Positions 47,055-58,834 of a stretch of DNA of 64,000 nucleotides are shown piece after piece; the first letter of the stretch is position 1, and each line of letters opens with the position of its first letter. The position numbers were made by a program, and so were the translations under genes. Source of the DNA: Leptolyngbya sp. CCY15150 (lineage in GTDB: Bacteria > Cyanobacteriota > Cyanobacteriia > RECH01); NCBI RefSeq assembly GCF_016888135.1, contig NZ_JACSWB010000278.1, positions 124,001-188,000 of the forward strand, read 5' to 3'. Below the pieces are notes generated by a model. That model searched no databases and was not told the origin of the DNA. It saw only the letters and a program-made list of their open reading frames with translations.

Positions 47055-48437
47055 ATGGATACTGGCTTTTTTCTTATCTTAGTCATGGCAACGGGAGCGA
47101 TCGCCCTCGGATCGTTGCTCTATGCCTACCGTCGCAGTCGCGATACCTTTCATCCCATGATTTATCTAGGGCTGATGCTGTTTTTTCTCTACAGCTATAT
47201 GCCCTTTGAACTGTTGATCAGCGATGGTGAGGCGCTCAAGACCTACCTCTCGGTGCCCCAGTTGGATTATATACAGACGCTGAATCTTCTGGGCGTGTCT
47301 AGCCTATGTCTGGGAGTGTTAGTGGGCAGCCGCAACCATCGCTGGAATCCGTTTCAGCACTTAGCGTGGAATTTCTCCCCCCGTACCCAAAAACGTCTAG
47401 CGCGGGCAGCGATCGTCCTGGGCATTCTGGGGCTATTGGGATTTGCGGCGGGTATTGTCAATACGGGAGGATTGGTCGCCGCCTACGGTCGTGCCTATGG
47501 GGGCGGCTACAGTCGCTCGGGCTATGTGCGCGAAGCGATTTTGCTGACGCTGCCTGCCCTGCTGTGGTTCATGGCTAGCCACTTACAGCGGCCTCTGTCT
47601 AAGCTGGATTGGGGTGTGGTGGTGATCTTTGCTGCGCCGCTGTTGATGCATGGATTGCTGGGGGCGCGGCGTGGGCCGACGGCCATGGTGGTGGTGGCGC
47701 TGTTGGTGGGCTGGTATCTAATTCGGGGTAAGCGGCCAGGGTTATCTCGAATGCTGGTGGGAAGCTGTATTTTGGGATTTCTGATGCTGTTTTTGGTGTC
47801 GAACCGGGGCAATATTTACCTGGGTTCAGATATTTTTAGCTCCCAGTCCCAGCGAGCTCCTACCCAATATATTGGAGCTTATTCGGGTAATGAATTCATC
47901 TACGGCGGCGGTACGATTTTGAACGCGGATGCTCTGAACCGCTACTTTTGGGGACGACGATATTTCACCGTATTCTTTATTCGTCCGATTCCCCGTGCCC
48001 TCTGGCCCAATAAGTATGAAGACGCAAGCCGTATCCTGGGTATTCCTAACCTAGAGAAAAATTTGGGAACCGGTGGTGAGCAGCTTTTGGAAACCTTGGG
48101 TTGGCAAGGTGCGGTGGGTGCAGCCCCCGGCATTATTGCCGATATGTGGCTGGAGTTTTGGTGGTATTTTCTGCTGGTGCTCTTCGGCTTGGGCTGGATG
48201 TATGGCGTAGCTTGGCGTAAAGCCGTCACGGTCGGCGGTTTATGGATTCCGGTCTACACCTTGATGATGGCGCTGTCGGTGTATTTAATTATGCAAACCT
48301 TGGAGGCCATGGCGTTTCGCTTCCTCTTTATGTCCGGTGCTTCTTGGCTGGTGTGGCGCTACGGTATCGCGGGCGATCGCCCTCCTCTCCCTTCTCCTGC
48401 CGCTTCGCCCACCCGTCGTCTGCAGCCCCGCCCATGA
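47055..48437 (+). CDS. Wzy-like O-antigen/exopolysaccharide polymerase
   Basis: 460 aa from the ATG at 47055, chosen because it begins the first membrane helix (FFLILVMATGAIALGSLLYA); the frame is open much further upstream but that part overlaps the preceding gene. About ten hydrophobic segments with a large loop around residues 255-335 (LGSDIFSSQSQRAPTQYIGA) fit the O-antigen polymerase family. It would join repeat units on the outer face of the plasma membrane. ATGA overlap with the next gene. Confidence 0.8.
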   Translation: MDTGFFLILVMATGAIALGSLLYAYRRSRDTFHPMIYLGLMLFFLYSYMPFELLISDGEALKTYLSVPQLDYIQTLNLLGVSSLCLGVLVGSRNHRWNPFQHLAWNFSPRTQKRLARAAIVLGILGLLGFAAGIVNTGGLVAAYGRAYGGGYSRSGYVREAILLTLPALLWFMASHLQRPLSKLDWGVVVIFAAPLLMHGLLGARRGPTAMVVVALLVGWYLIRGKRPGLSRMLVGSCILGFLMLFLVSNRGNIYLGSDIFSSQSQRAPTQYIGAYSGNEFIYGGGTILNADALNRYFWGRRYFTVFFIRPIPRALWPNKYEDASRILGIPNLEKNLGTGGEQLLETLGWQGAVGAAPGIIADMWLEFWWYFLLVLFGLGWMYGVAWRKAVTVGGLWIPVYTLMMALSVYLIMQTLEAMAFRFLFMSGASWLVWRYGIAGDRPPLPSPAASPTRRLQPRP

Positions 48438-49549
48438 CCCATTCCCTGGCCTTGATTCACACCCAGTTTGGCCCCTACCACCTGGCCCGACTGCGATCGC
48501 TGCGGGCCCACTACCCCGGCCCGGTCTATGCTATCCAACTGGCCGATCAGGAAGCCCTGCGGGATTGGACGGTGGATGCTGATGCCGATCTGATCACCGT
48601 GGCGACGGGTACCCTAGAGTCCCTGTCCCCAAGGGCGATCGCCCAATCCTTAGTTCAACAGCTCGATCGCCTCAGACCTGACGCCCTGGTGATTGCTGGC
48701 TACCACCACCCTGCCATGCGGGCCGCTTTCACTTGGGCGCGGCGGCAGGGGGCTAGGACGGTGCTGCTGTCAGACTCCCAGGGGCGCGATCGCCCTCGCA
48801 ATCCTCTGGTGGAAGCTTTGAAGGGAGCCTGGCTGCGTCGTCACTGTGATGCGGCCTTGGTGGCGGGCAGTCGAGCGGCGGCCTATGTAGAACAGTTAGG
48901 ATTACCCAGCGATCGCCTCTGGCGTGGCTATGATGTGGTGGATAATGGGCAATTTTCTACACCCCTGCCCCTGCCTGAGGTCAATCCCCATTTTCTTTAT
49001 GTAGGACGGCTGTCGCCGGAGAAAAATCTGCGGCGTTTCCTCCAGGCCTATGATCGCTATCGTCAGCAGGCAGGGGCGATCGCTTGGGATCTAGTCATGG
49101 TGGGCAGTGGCCCCCAAGAGGCGGAGCTGCAGACCCTGGCGCAGCAGTTGGATCTGACGGTTCACTGGGCGGGGTTTCAACAACTGGCGGACTTGCCCGC
49201 CTACTACCAGGCTGCTGCGGCTTTGGTATTGCCCAGCCTCAGCGAACCCTGGGGGCTGGTGGTCAACGAAGCCATGGCGGCGGGGTTGCCGATTCTGGCC
49301 TCAACCCAATGTGGCTGCGTGCCGGATTTGGTGTTTCCCGGCATCAACGGGGCGCTGTTCTCTCCCTGGGATGTGGGGCAATTGGCAGATGTATTGCTGC
49401 GCTTCAGTCAGCGATCGCCCTCCCAGCGCCAGCAGATGGGGCAAGCCTCCCAGCGTTTAATTGCCCACTACACTCCCGACCATTGGGCGATCGCCCTCTC
49501 AGACTGCGTGCTCTTTGTCCTGGGCGATCGCCGCCCTGAACGACTATGA
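48434..49549 (+). CDS. Glycosyltransferase, GT4 family
   Basis: 371 aa from the ATG at 48434 (MTHSLALIHTQFGPYHLARL), overlapping the polymerase stop. The C-terminal domain has HFLYVGRLSPEKNLRRFLQA and EPWGLVVNEAMAAGLPILAS, the EX7E motif. Coupled by an ATGA overlap to the next gene. Confidence 0.92.
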   Translation: MTHSLALIHTQFGPYHLARLRSLRAHYPGPVYAIQLADQEALRDWTVDADADLITVATGTLESLSPRAIAQSLVQQLDRLRPDALVIAGYHHPAMRAAFTWARRQGARTVLLSDSQGRDRPRNPLVEALKGAWLRRHCDAALVAGSRAAAYVEQLGLPSDRLWRGYDVVDNGQFSTPLPLPEVNPHFLYVGRLSPEKNLRRFLQAYDRYRQQAGAIAWDLVMVGSGPQEAELQTLAQQLDLTVHWAGFQQLADLPAYYQAAAALVLPSLSEPWGLVVNEAMAAGLPILASTQCGCVPDLVFPGINGALFSPWDVGQLADVLLRFSQRSPSQRQQMGQASQRLIAHYTPDHWAIALSDCVLFVLGDRRPERL

Positions 49550-50697
49550 AACTTTTAATGCTCATTCCCTACCTAGCACCGGTCTATGGCGGCACGGCCC
49601 ATGTGGTGCCAGAACTGGCGGCCGCCTTGGCTCAGCAGGGCGTGGATGTGGATGTGGTGACTACGGTGGCGGCGGGGGACAAGGTGCTGGCGGTGCCGCT
49701 ATCCGGCTGGCAATCCCAAGCGGGCTATCGAGTGCGGTATTGTCCCTGTTGGCACCGGGGTGATTTCGTCTGGAGCAGTGCGCTGCTGCTTTGGCTAGCC
49801 CGCCATGGTCAAGACTACGACCTGGTGCATAGCCATACCCTCTTTGCCCCCATGCTGGCGATCGCCCATGGGATCTGCCGCTGGCAGCGGTTGCCCTACC
49901 TGATGACCCCCCACGGCATGTTAGAACCCTGGGCCCTAGGGCACAAGGCCTGGAAGAAGAAGCTGTATATGGCCTGGGTCGAACGTCCGGCCCTGGCCAA
50001 GGCCGGAACTATTCAGGTGCTCAGTCAGCGGGAGGCAGATCAAGTTGCAGCGCTGCGGCTATCCACGCCGGTGGCCATCGTGCCCAATGGCGTTACCCTG
50101 CCCCCCGACGTATCGCCCGCCGTCTTTGATGATGCCTTTCCCCTGATTGGCGATCGCACTCGACTTCTCTATCTCGGGCGCATTGATCCGAAAAAAGGAC
50201 TGGATCAGCTGATCACGGCCTTCGCGGCTCTGTATCGCGATCGCCCCCAAGTTCACCTCATTTTGGCCGGCCCCGATGCCCTCGGCTACCGCGATGCCCT
50301 CCAGCGTCAAGCCCGCACCCTGGGTTGCGGGACGGCCATCACCTTTACCGGGATGCTCTCCGGCGATCGCAAATGGGCGGCCCTCCGGGCGGCGGATCTC
50401 TTTGTCTATCCGTCCTACTCGGAGGGCTTTAGTTTGGCGATCCTGGAAGCCATGGCGGCAGGATTGCCCTGTGTGATTACCACGGGCTGTAATTTTCCCG
50501 AAGCAGCGATCGCCCAAGCCGTGGTGACGGTGGAGCCCGAGCAACCGGCCTTGACCAGTGCCCTGCGCCATCTTCTCAACGATCGAGCCGCGGCCCAAGC
50601 CCTCGGCGATCGGGCGCGGGAGTTTGTGCAAAACCACTACACCTGGCAGCACCGCGCCCAGCGCCTCGTGCAGGTGTATCAGTCTCTGTTGGATTAG
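49546..50697 (+). CDS. Glycosyltransferase, GT4 family
   Basis: 383 aa. N-terminal IPYLAPVYGGTAHVVPELAA, then LMTPHGMLEPWALGHKAWKK (a motif of GT4 enzymes of exopolysaccharide clusters), LLYLGRIDPKKGLDQLI, and the EX7E SEGFSLAILEAMAAGLPCVI. It is last in the co-directional cluster. Its stop overlaps the stop of the convergent coiled-coil gene by four bases. Confidence 0.92.
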   Translation: MKLLMLIPYLAPVYGGTAHVVPELAAALAQQGVDVDVVTTVAAGDKVLAVPLSGWQSQAGYRVRYCPCWHRGDFVWSSALLLWLARHGQDYDLVHSHTLFAPMLAIAHGICRWQRLPYLMTPHGMLEPWALGHKAWKKKLYMAWVERPALAKAGTIQVLSQREADQVAALRLSTPVAIVPNGVTLPPDVSPAVFDDAFPLIGDRTRLLYLGRIDPKKGLDQLITAFAALYRDRPQVHLILAGPDALGYRDALQRQARTLGCGTAITFTGMLSGDRKWAALRAADLFVYPSYSEGFSLAILEAMAAGLPCVITTGCNFPEAAIAQAVVTVEPEQPALTSALRHLLNDRAAAQALGDRAREFVQNHYTWQHRAQRLVQVYQSLLD

Positions 50698-51149
50698 AAC
50701 TCTTCCAGTAATCCGCCCAAACGGCTGAGTAGGGGATCGGGTTCGGGCTCCGCTTCCGGGATCTCATCATCGGGAATGGCGATCGCTTCGTCGCTGATCG
50801 GCACCTCTCCGTGGGTCACGCCGGGCTCCATCTGTTCCAGGCGGGCAGCTAGTTCATCTAGGCGACTATCGAGGCGGGCGATCGCCCCGGTATCGTCCTG
50901 CAACACCTGCTGCTCCACCGAGGCCATCTGCTGCTGTAGCCTGGTCACCTGCTGCTGCAGCTCCATCAACACCAGCACCGCCGCTGACGTCTCGCTGGCC
51001 ACTAGCCAGCGCTGTAGCCCTTGCTTGCAAAGGTCACTAAAGGACAGACTGGGGTCATCGGCCAAGACTTGCTTAACAGCCTTCAGCAGGGCTTGGTCTG
51101 CCTTGCTGCGCTTGAAGGTGACCTGGTAGTCGGGGGCTGGGGCTGTCAT
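50694..51149 (-). CDS. ParR-like partner of the actin-like protein
   Basis: 151 aa from the ATG at 51149, which overlaps the stop of the actin-like gene. Residues 1-55 (YQVTFKRSKADQALLKAVKQ) could be a small DNA-binding domain of the ribbon-helix-helix kind. A coiled coil follows (about 60-110: LMELQQQVTRLQQQMASVEQ), then an acidic tail ending LLSRLGGLLEEF. Size, position and layout parallel plasmid ParR, which couples a centromere to ParM filaments, but sequence similarity is not evident to me. Confidence 0.55.
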   Translation of the reverse strand: MTAPAPDYQVTFKRSKADQALLKAVKQVLADDPSLSFSDLCKQGLQRWLVASETSAAVLVLMELQQQVTRLQQQMASVEQQVLQDDTGAIARLDSRLDELAARLEQMEPGVTHGEVPISDEAIAIPDDEIPEAEPEPDPLLSRLGGLLEEF

Positions 51150-52210
51150 GGCCGGCCGGATACCAATTGCTTCGACAGAGACATGATCTGCAGCTCGCCG
51201 TAGATATATTGTCCGAGGGCGTTGGCGGTGCGGGAGGGTTTGGCCAAATGTCCCTTGAGTTTGGCTTCTTTCAACAGCGGCCGCAGGTCGCTCCAGAAAA
51301 ACTCGCCGCCACCGCCGCTGATAATCACGTCGGTCACCCGTTCCGGCAGCCAAGTGACCAAGCGATCGGACAGTTCTCGCGCAAAGCTCTTCTTAAGGCT
51401 GGGCAAAATGTCGTCGAGATTGGTGGGTTTGGTGACCCCCTTGGGACGATAGAAGCGATCGCCCTCTGGATGGTTCACCGCTTCAATCAGCGAGAGCGAT
51501 TGACTGTCGGCTCCCTGAATTTGGGCAGCGACTTGGTCATAAAACTGGCTCATGGCAAAGCCCACACTTTCCGAACTGCCTCGGGCAAACCGGAAACGAT
51601 CCACCATCAGAAAGTCGGTGGTTTGGTGACCAATATCCACCACCGCAACGGAAAGGTTGGGGAAGTCTGGGCTGGCGGCGCGTTTATCTTGGGCTTCGCT
51701 CCAGATCAAGCTGCCGTACCCCTCAGGCATCACCCACACATGGGTAATGTCCAGGCGCACCTCTTGACCGCGATAGATCATCACATGGGGCGATCGCACC
51801 AGACTGAGAATGTGCTCTTTCTCGCGATCGAATTGTTCTTGGGAATAGTAGGGCAAGCCTAGCACCACGCCCAATTCGCCCTGCAGACCAAAATATCCAG
51901 CGCAGGCTAGTACTTTGATCAAGGCATCATCAATTTTGGATTGGCCGATACCCAGGTCGGCCCCAAAGTCTGCGGCCAGTTGACCGCTGGCATAGCCGCG
52001 TCCTTGAAACTCTAGCCAGATATCCAGCAAGGGGTCGGTGGGTTGCCCTTCAAACTGCCCCCGGCGAACTTGTTCTACTGTGAGATGGGCGACATTGGCT
52101 TGAATGAGGACAACATCATCGGCATTGCGGCTGATGCAGGCTTTGGTGGATGTCCGCCCTAGATCAACACTGAGTACCGTACTTGGAACCGTGGAGGGTT
52201 TGCCAGTCAT
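51146..52210 (-). CDS. ParM/StbA-like actin-like ATPase
   Basis: 354 aa. The actin-fold signatures are visible: phosphate-1 VLSVDLGRTSTKACI, phosphate-2 VAVVDIGHQTTDFLMV, and the adenosine motif DVIISGGGGEFFWSD. It is shorter than MreB-type proteins and resembles ParM/StbA segregation ATPases and their chromosomal cyanobacterial relatives. It is translationally coupled to the small partner gene. Upstream lie a hairpin and two direct repeats that could be the operator or centromere-like site. No plasmid genes are nearby. Confidence 0.82.
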   Translation of the reverse strand: MTGKPSTVPSTVLSVDLGRTSTKACISRNADDVVLIQANVAHLTVEQVRRGQFEGQPTDPLLDIWLEFQGRGYASGQLAADFGADLGIGQSKIDDALIKVLACAGYFGLQGELGVVLGLPYYSQEQFDREKEHILSLVRSPHVMIYRGQEVRLDITHVWVMPEGYGSLIWSEAQDKRAASPDFPNLSVAVVDIGHQTTDFLMVDRFRFARGSSESVGFAMSQFYDQVAAQIQGADSQSLSLIEAVNHPEGDRFYRPKGVTKPTNLDDILPSLKKSFARELSDRLVTWLPERVTDVIISGGGGEFFWSDLRPLLKEAKLKGHLAKPSRTANALGQYIYGELQIMSLSKQLVSGRP

Positions 52211-52270
52211 TGAGATCTACAACCTCTTCAAATACGCGAGAACTAGATATGTACTCAAACCTGGACTATA

Positions 52271-52300
52271 GCCGACGAGATCGTTCATCTCGCTGTCGGC
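52271..52300. repeat. Hairpin upstream of the actin-like gene
   Basis: GCCGAC (52271-52276) and GAGAT (52277-52281) pair with ATCTC (52287-52291) and GTCGGC (52295-52300): eleven pairs with a 3-base bulge and a 5-base loop. It is 61 bases upstream of the actin-like start codon and could lie in its leader. Confidence 0.65.
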
Positions 52301-52353
52301 GATCGCCCCTGACATCATTGAATGCTTCAGGGCGGTACGTCAGTCTTGCTTGC

Positions 52354-52384
52354 TACCATACCGGCACTGTTACCACACCGGCAC
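52354..52384. repeat. Two 14-bp direct repeats, 17-bp period
   Basis: TACCATACCGGCAC (52354-52367) and TACCACACCGGCAC (52371-52384) differ at one base. The repeat unit and spacing resemble iteron-like protein binding sites. They lie about 145 bases upstream of the actin-like gene. Confidence 0.7.
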
Positions 52385-53095
52385 GGGCAACGCCTGACAC
52401 TGTCAGATTAATACATACAACGGTGGAAATGATGAATCAATTTCGCCCAGGGGCAGGGCGATCGCTCAATCCATCTTTTTTGGCCTGGTTTGACCTGGCG
52501 ATTCAGTACTATTGTACTATGCTGGGGCGATCGCCAAGGTCAAGGTTGCCTGCTTCCTGGGATTTCTGAGAAAAAGCGGCCTGGTTGAGGGGCGATCGCG
52601 ATCGGCGGCAAGATCTGGCTTAGATTGCCTGAAGTTCTTGATGGATAAAGGTTTTGGGCGGATCTGGCTGGTCTAAAGTCGGTGGTTCAAGGCAAATCTC
52701 CCCAGCTTGAGTTGCCCCACTTCTCCGCATTACGTTAAATTTAGTTAAGACCGCTTCTCATCAACCTTGTTAAGCTGGTAATTCCACACCCCCATGCAGT
52801 GATGTCTGAATGTTTCGTCTAAGCGTTCTGTCAGACCTCGCTCGTCAGCCAGGCTAGATGCAGGTGCGGGGACATGTAGAGCCGACCTAAGCCCAAGGGG
52901 TAACCGGTTGTTCCTACGTCACCCAGTGGGGATGCGGTTATCGATCGGTGGGCGGCTTGCTCCTGTCTCCGGTGGTGTTGATGTAGAGGCATGTGCTGAA
53001 GCAACCCTATAGCAACTGTTGACGTACAGATCACAATCACCCATTGAATCTGATTGCAAAACGCATACTCATTAAAGTTAGAGGCTATTTAGATT

Positions 53096-54982
<1,887 letters not shown>

Positions 54983-55080
54983 GAGCTGCTTGAGTAGAGT
55001 TGGTTGGTCGCTTGGTCGTTCCGTATCGAGTTCGCCCTGTGCTCTAGCCTGCTTGTACTTGTAGGGTACGATTGCCCTTG

Positions 55081-55118
55081 AATCCGCCGTTGTCCTATCC
55101 AGGATGCGGCGGATTTTT
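55081..55118 (+). terminator. Intrinsic terminator after ftsH
   Basis: AATCCGCCG (55081-55089) pairs perfectly with CGGCGGATT (55107-55115), followed by further T residues. It lies 98 bases after the ftsH stop. Confidence 0.85.
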
Positions 55119-55246
55119 CATGGGGTGTTGGGTGGACTTTTTTATGGGGCGATCGCTCCCTCAGATCCCGACCTAAAAGCCGACAACGGTCTCAGTTTGA
55201 TCTAGGCTAGAAGAACGTTATTTCGCCCACCCAAGCCCGATCTGTC

Positions 55247-55645
55247 ATGTCGCCAAAACGTACCCGCAACCAAGAGAAAGTATTGTCTGTGCTGCGAGCC
55301 TTGGGGCGGGGTACCTCGGCACAGGATTTATTTGTCGAACTCCGCGATCGCAGCCAGGGTATGGGATTGGCCACGGTGTACCGAGCCCTTGACTCCCTAA
55401 AGCTAGAGGGTGTGGTGCAGGTGCGGACGGTGCCTAGCGGAGAAGCTCTGTACAGCCTGATTCAAGAAGATCGCCACCACTTGACCTGCTTGCAGTGCGG
55501 CCTGTCAATTGCCATTGATGAATGTCCCGTGCATGAGCTGCAGGAACGCCTGCATGATGCCTATCAGTTCAAAATCTACTACCATACCCTAGAATTTTTC
55601 GGGCTCTGTACGACCTGTCAGACGGCTCAGGCATCCATGGGCTAG
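55247..55645 (+). CDS. zur: Fur-family regulator, Zur type
   Basis: 132 aa. Winged helix GLATVYRALDSLKLEGVVQV for DNA binding, then a dimer domain with structural-zinc cysteines CLQCG and CTTC, and HHLTCLQCG and ECPVHELQE metal-ligand segments. This pattern fits cyanobacterial Zur, which represses zinc uptake genes, more than Fur or PerR. It is alone between ftsH and the atp operon; no zinc transporter is near. Confidence 0.82.
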   Translation: MSPKRTRNQEKVLSVLRALGRGTSAQDLFVELRDRSQGMGLATVYRALDSLKLEGVVQVRTVPSGEALYSLIQEDRHHLTCLQCGLSIAIDECPVHELQERLHDAYQFKIYYHTLEFFGLCTTCQTAQASMG

Positions 55646-55865
55646 GGAGATTACCTATGGGGGCTAGAGAGGGCGATCGCCTTCCCAGACAACATCTCTA
55701 AAACAGGTCTTCAATCTGTTCCTGAGGACATTTTGTTAGAAATCTTCAGTCAATTTTTCTGGGGCATAACCCACAAAAAATCGTCGGGTGTGTTACCTCT
55801 GCGTGATATGATCACCTGTGGTTTGCAAGACTGCGAACCGCTCAGTTTTCTAGTGGCTAAGCTCT

Positions 55866-56306
55866 GTGAACTCGCCAGACGGATTACCAGAACAAAATGC
55901 TTCGCAGGCAGTGGCCGCTCCCGCGCAACTGACACCTGAGCCAGACTCCTCCATGGCGGAGTTTTACCAACTTCAACAAAATTTGCTCATCACCACTCTT
56001 GTGATGGCAGGCGTAATTTTTGTGAGTGTTTGGGTGTTTTACACCGTGGCGATCGCACTGAACTATTTACTGGGTGCCTGCGTGGGTGTAGTTTATTTGA
56101 GGATGTTGGCCAAAAACGTCGAGGAACTCGGTCGGCAGCGGCAAAAGCTAGGTAGTGCTCGGTTAGCCCTGCTCATAGCCCTCATCCTAGTGGCGTCTCA
56201 GTGGAACCAACTGCAAATCATGCCTATTTTTTTAGGATTCCTAACCTACAAAGTGGCCTTGATTACCTACGTCCTCTGGACTAGCTTCGCACCTAGCCTC
56301 GATTAA
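55866..56306 (+). CDS. atp1: ATP synthase accessory protein I (Atp1)
   Basis: 146 aa, starting at GTG 55866 ([13 protein letters not shown]). Four hydrophobic segments after an acidic N-terminus, including [20 protein letters not shown]. The AtpI/Atp1 protein aids assembly of the c-ring and is encoded first in cyanobacterial atp operons. A TATGAT hexamer at 55807-55812 could belong to the operon promoter. The stop is 45 bases before the chosen a-subunit start. Confidence 0.88.
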   Translation: MNSPDGLPEQNASQAVAAPAQLTPEPDSSMAEFYQLQQNLLITTLVMAGVIFVSVWVFYTVAIALNYLLGACVGVVYLRMLAKNVEELGRQRQKLGSARLALLIALILVASQWNQLQIMPIFLGFLTYKVALITYVLWTSFAPSLD

Positions 56307-56351
56307 CCTCGACACGTCGTGTCTGACAGACTCTTTGGGGAACTTCAACGA

Positions 56352-57104
56352 ATGGACATGCTGAATGATTTGATTACAATTCAACACTTCCCCCTGGCAG
56401 AACTGGAAGTCGGCCATCATTTGTACTGGCAAATTGGCAGTCTCAAGCTTCATGGGCAAGTATTCCTCACCTCTTGGTTTGTGATTGCGGCCCTCGTTAC
56501 CATTTCAGTCTTAGCCACTCGTAACGTTCAGATGGTGCCGTCAGGTGTCCAAAACTTGATGGAATACGCCCTCGAATTCATTCGAGACTTGGCAAAGGGG
56601 CAAATCGGCGAAAAAGACTATCGCCCATGGGTACCGTTCATTGGCACCCTGTTTTTGTTCATCTTTGTCTCCAACTGGGGAGGAGCCCTGATTCCTTGGA
56701 AGCTAGTTGCTCTGCCTGAAGGCGAGTTGGCTGCCCCCACCAGTGACATTAACACCACCGTTGCCCTAGCGCTCCTCACCTCCTTGGCCTACTTCTACGC
56801 AGGCTTTAGCAAGAAAGGACTGGGCTACTTTGGTAACTATGTGCAGCCGGTAGCATTTATGTTGCCGTTCAAAATTATTGAAGATTTCACCAAGCCCCTT
56901 TCCCTGAGCTTCCGTCTATTTGGCAACATCTTGGCGGATGAGCTCGTGGTTGGGGTGCTGGTTCTTCTGGTGCCGTTGTTTGTGCCGCTGCCAGTGATGG
57001 CGCTTGGGTTGTTCACCAGTGCAATTCAGGCGTTGATCTTCGCTACGTTGGCCGCCGCCTACATCGGGGAAGCCATGGAAGAACACGGGGAAGAGCATGA
57101 GTAA
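56352..57104 (+). CDS. atpB: ATP synthase subunit a
   Basis: Also called atpI in cyanobacteria. 250 aa from the ATG at 56352; an open frame continues to GTG at 56319. It forms the proton half-channels against the c-ring. The critical arginine lies in [17 protein letters not shown], and [20 protein letters not shown] closes the conserved last helix. Five to six membrane segments. Confidence 0.95.
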   Translation: MDMLNDLITIQHFPLAELEVGHHLYWQIGSLKLHGQVFLTSWFVIAALVTISVLATRNVQMVPSGVQNLMEYALEFIRDLAKGQIGEKDYRPWVPFIGTLFLFIFVSNWGGALIPWKLVALPEGELAAPTSDINTTVALALLTSLAYFYAGFSKKGLGYFGNYVQPVAFMLPFKIIEDFTKPLSLSFRLFGNILADELVVGVLVLLVPLFVPLPVMALGLFTSAIQALIFATLAAAYIGEAMEEHGEEHE

Positions 57105-57253
57105 GGGCCCCTTGCCCGCTCAGTTGGTTACGTAGGCTGGTTGTCTGGGGCCTGACCTCAGCAGCAGGTTTCGATGTGAGTTTAGTAGCTCTGCTGCACC
57201 ACTCCATCGCTGATGTACTGTTTGATCGTTGTCTGTTTGTACTCTTAAGTTAG

Positions 57254-57511
<258 letters not shown>

Positions 57512-57647
57512 GTCATCTAATGGTCATTGGGTAGGTCGTTTGTTAACCCCTACCCGATGGCAACTCCGGCTCAAGCTTGTGTTGTTAGGTTGCACAGGTT
57601 GACTGTGTGCTGTCGTTTTCCCCAATGTATGATGGGGTGAGAGGATT

Positions 57648-58133
57648 ATGATTCACTGGACAGTTCTACTTGCCGCTGAGGCCGCTGCTTCAGAGGGAGG
57701 GGGTGGACTTTTTGACTTAGATGCCACATTGCCCTTGATGGCCATTCAGTTTTTGCTGCTAATGGTGATCTTGAATGCAGTGTTTTATAAACCCCTGGGC
57801 AAGAGCATCGACGATCGAGATAACTATATTCGCACCACCCAAGCCGAGGCGAAGGAGCGATTGGAGCAAACCAAGCGCTTAACCCAGCAATACGAGACCG
57901 AACTGGCGTCTACGCGTCGTCAGTCTCAAACCGTGATTGCTGAAGCTCAAGCTGCTGCTCAAAAAATTGCTGCAGAGCAAATTGCTCAGGCTCAACAAGA
58001 AGCTCAGGCTCAGCGTGAGCAGGTTCAGCGTGAGCTGGATCAGCAAAAGACAGAGGCGCTAGCTTCGCTGGAGTCTCAAGTGGGTGCATTGAGTGAACAA
58101 ATTTTGGATAAGCTCCTAGGAGCACAGGCTTAA
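57648..58133 (+). CDS. atpF2: ATP synthase subunit b'
   Basis: Also called atpG in cyanobacteria. 161 aa: one N-terminal membrane helix ([20 protein letters not shown]), then a long charged coiled coil rich in Q, A and E forming the peripheral stalk with b. Presence of separate b and b' is a mark of photosynthetic bacteria. Confidence 0.94.
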   Translation: MIHWTVLLAAEAAASEGGGGLFDLDATLPLMAIQFLLLMVILNAVFYKPLGKSIDDRDNYIRTTQAEAKERLEQTKRLTQQYETELASTRRQSQTVIAEAQAAAQKIAAEQIAQAQQEAQAQREQVQRELDQQKTEALASLESQVGALSEQILDKLLGAQA

Positions 58134-58273
58134 CGTCCATTCGATAGGCCGCGCATGTTTGAGGGGAGCCGCACTGGTAGATCATGGCTTAGGCAGTCTA
58201 TTGGTTTGCCTAGGTGACTAGGAGTGTGCAAGGTTAAGGCTGGGTTGAGTAGATCAACGACGATTTAGGGATC

Positions 58274-58834
58274 ATGGGAACTTTGTATTGGCTAGCTGAG
58301 CGAACTGGAACAGTGGTTCTGAAAGCGCCAGAGATTGAAGAAGCCGGGTTTGGCATCAATCTTGATCTTTTAGACACAAATCTAATTAATCTGATCATTA
58401 TCATTGGGGTTTTGATCTATTTTGGACGGGGCTTCCTGGGTAAGTCTCTTTCAGAGCGGCGATCGCGCATTGAATCTGAGATTCGTGAGGCTGAGGAACG
58501 CAAGAAATCAGCCGCGTCGGCTTTAGCTGAACAGCAGCAAAAGCTGGCTCAAGCGAAGGCTGAAGCAGCAAAAATGCTCAGCGCTGCGGAGACCTCTGCT
58601 CAGGCTGCTCGTGACTCGATCTTGGCGGAGGCGGAGCGGGATATTTCTCGTCTGCGAGAAGCTGCAGCTCAAGACTTGACCTCTCAGCAAGAACGCATCA
58701 TGCGAGAGGTTCGTAATCAAGTTGTCGCGATGGCGATGCAGCAAGCAGAATCTCAACTTCGCAATCAGATGGATGATGCCAAGCAGCAACAGCTGGTAGA
58801 CCGTAGCATTGCTATGTTGGGAGGCAAGTCATGA
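58274..58834 (+). CDS. atpF: ATP synthase subunit b
   Basis: 186 aa, N-terminal membrane helix ([19 protein letters not shown]) after a short lumenal leader, then the stalk coiled coil ([20 protein letters not shown]). Its stop overlaps the delta-subunit start as ATGA, giving coupling. In many cyanobacteria the leader is cleaved. Confidence 0.95.
   Translation: MGTLYWLAERTGTVVLKAPEIEEAGFGINLDLLDTNLINLIIIIGVLIYFGRGFLGKSLSERRSRIESEIREAEERKKSAASALAEQQQKLAQAKAEAAKMLSAAETSAQAARDSILAEAERDISRLREAAAQDLTSQQERIMREVRNQVVAMAMQQAESQLRNQMDDAKQQQLVDRSIAMLGGKS

Larger units (their letters stand above)
52211..53095. promoter_or_regulatory. Long divergent intergenic region, actin-like module versus ftsH
   Basis: 885 bases. 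The left part carries a hairpin and repeats next to the actin-like gene (separate entries). A short open frame at 52429-52569 (MMNQFRPGAGRSLNPSFLAW..., 46 codons) follows GGTGGAAATG, but has no support beyond that. The right part, 52570-53095, shows no gene; TTGACG at 53019-53024 may be the -35 of ftsH, with TTGAAT at 53044-53049 as a poor -10. Confidence 0.4.

Noticed and set aside
49084-49539. 151-codon Gly/Ala-rich plus frame inside the GT4 gene
   Set aside because: Alternate-frame shadow of a gene with full GT4 motifs.
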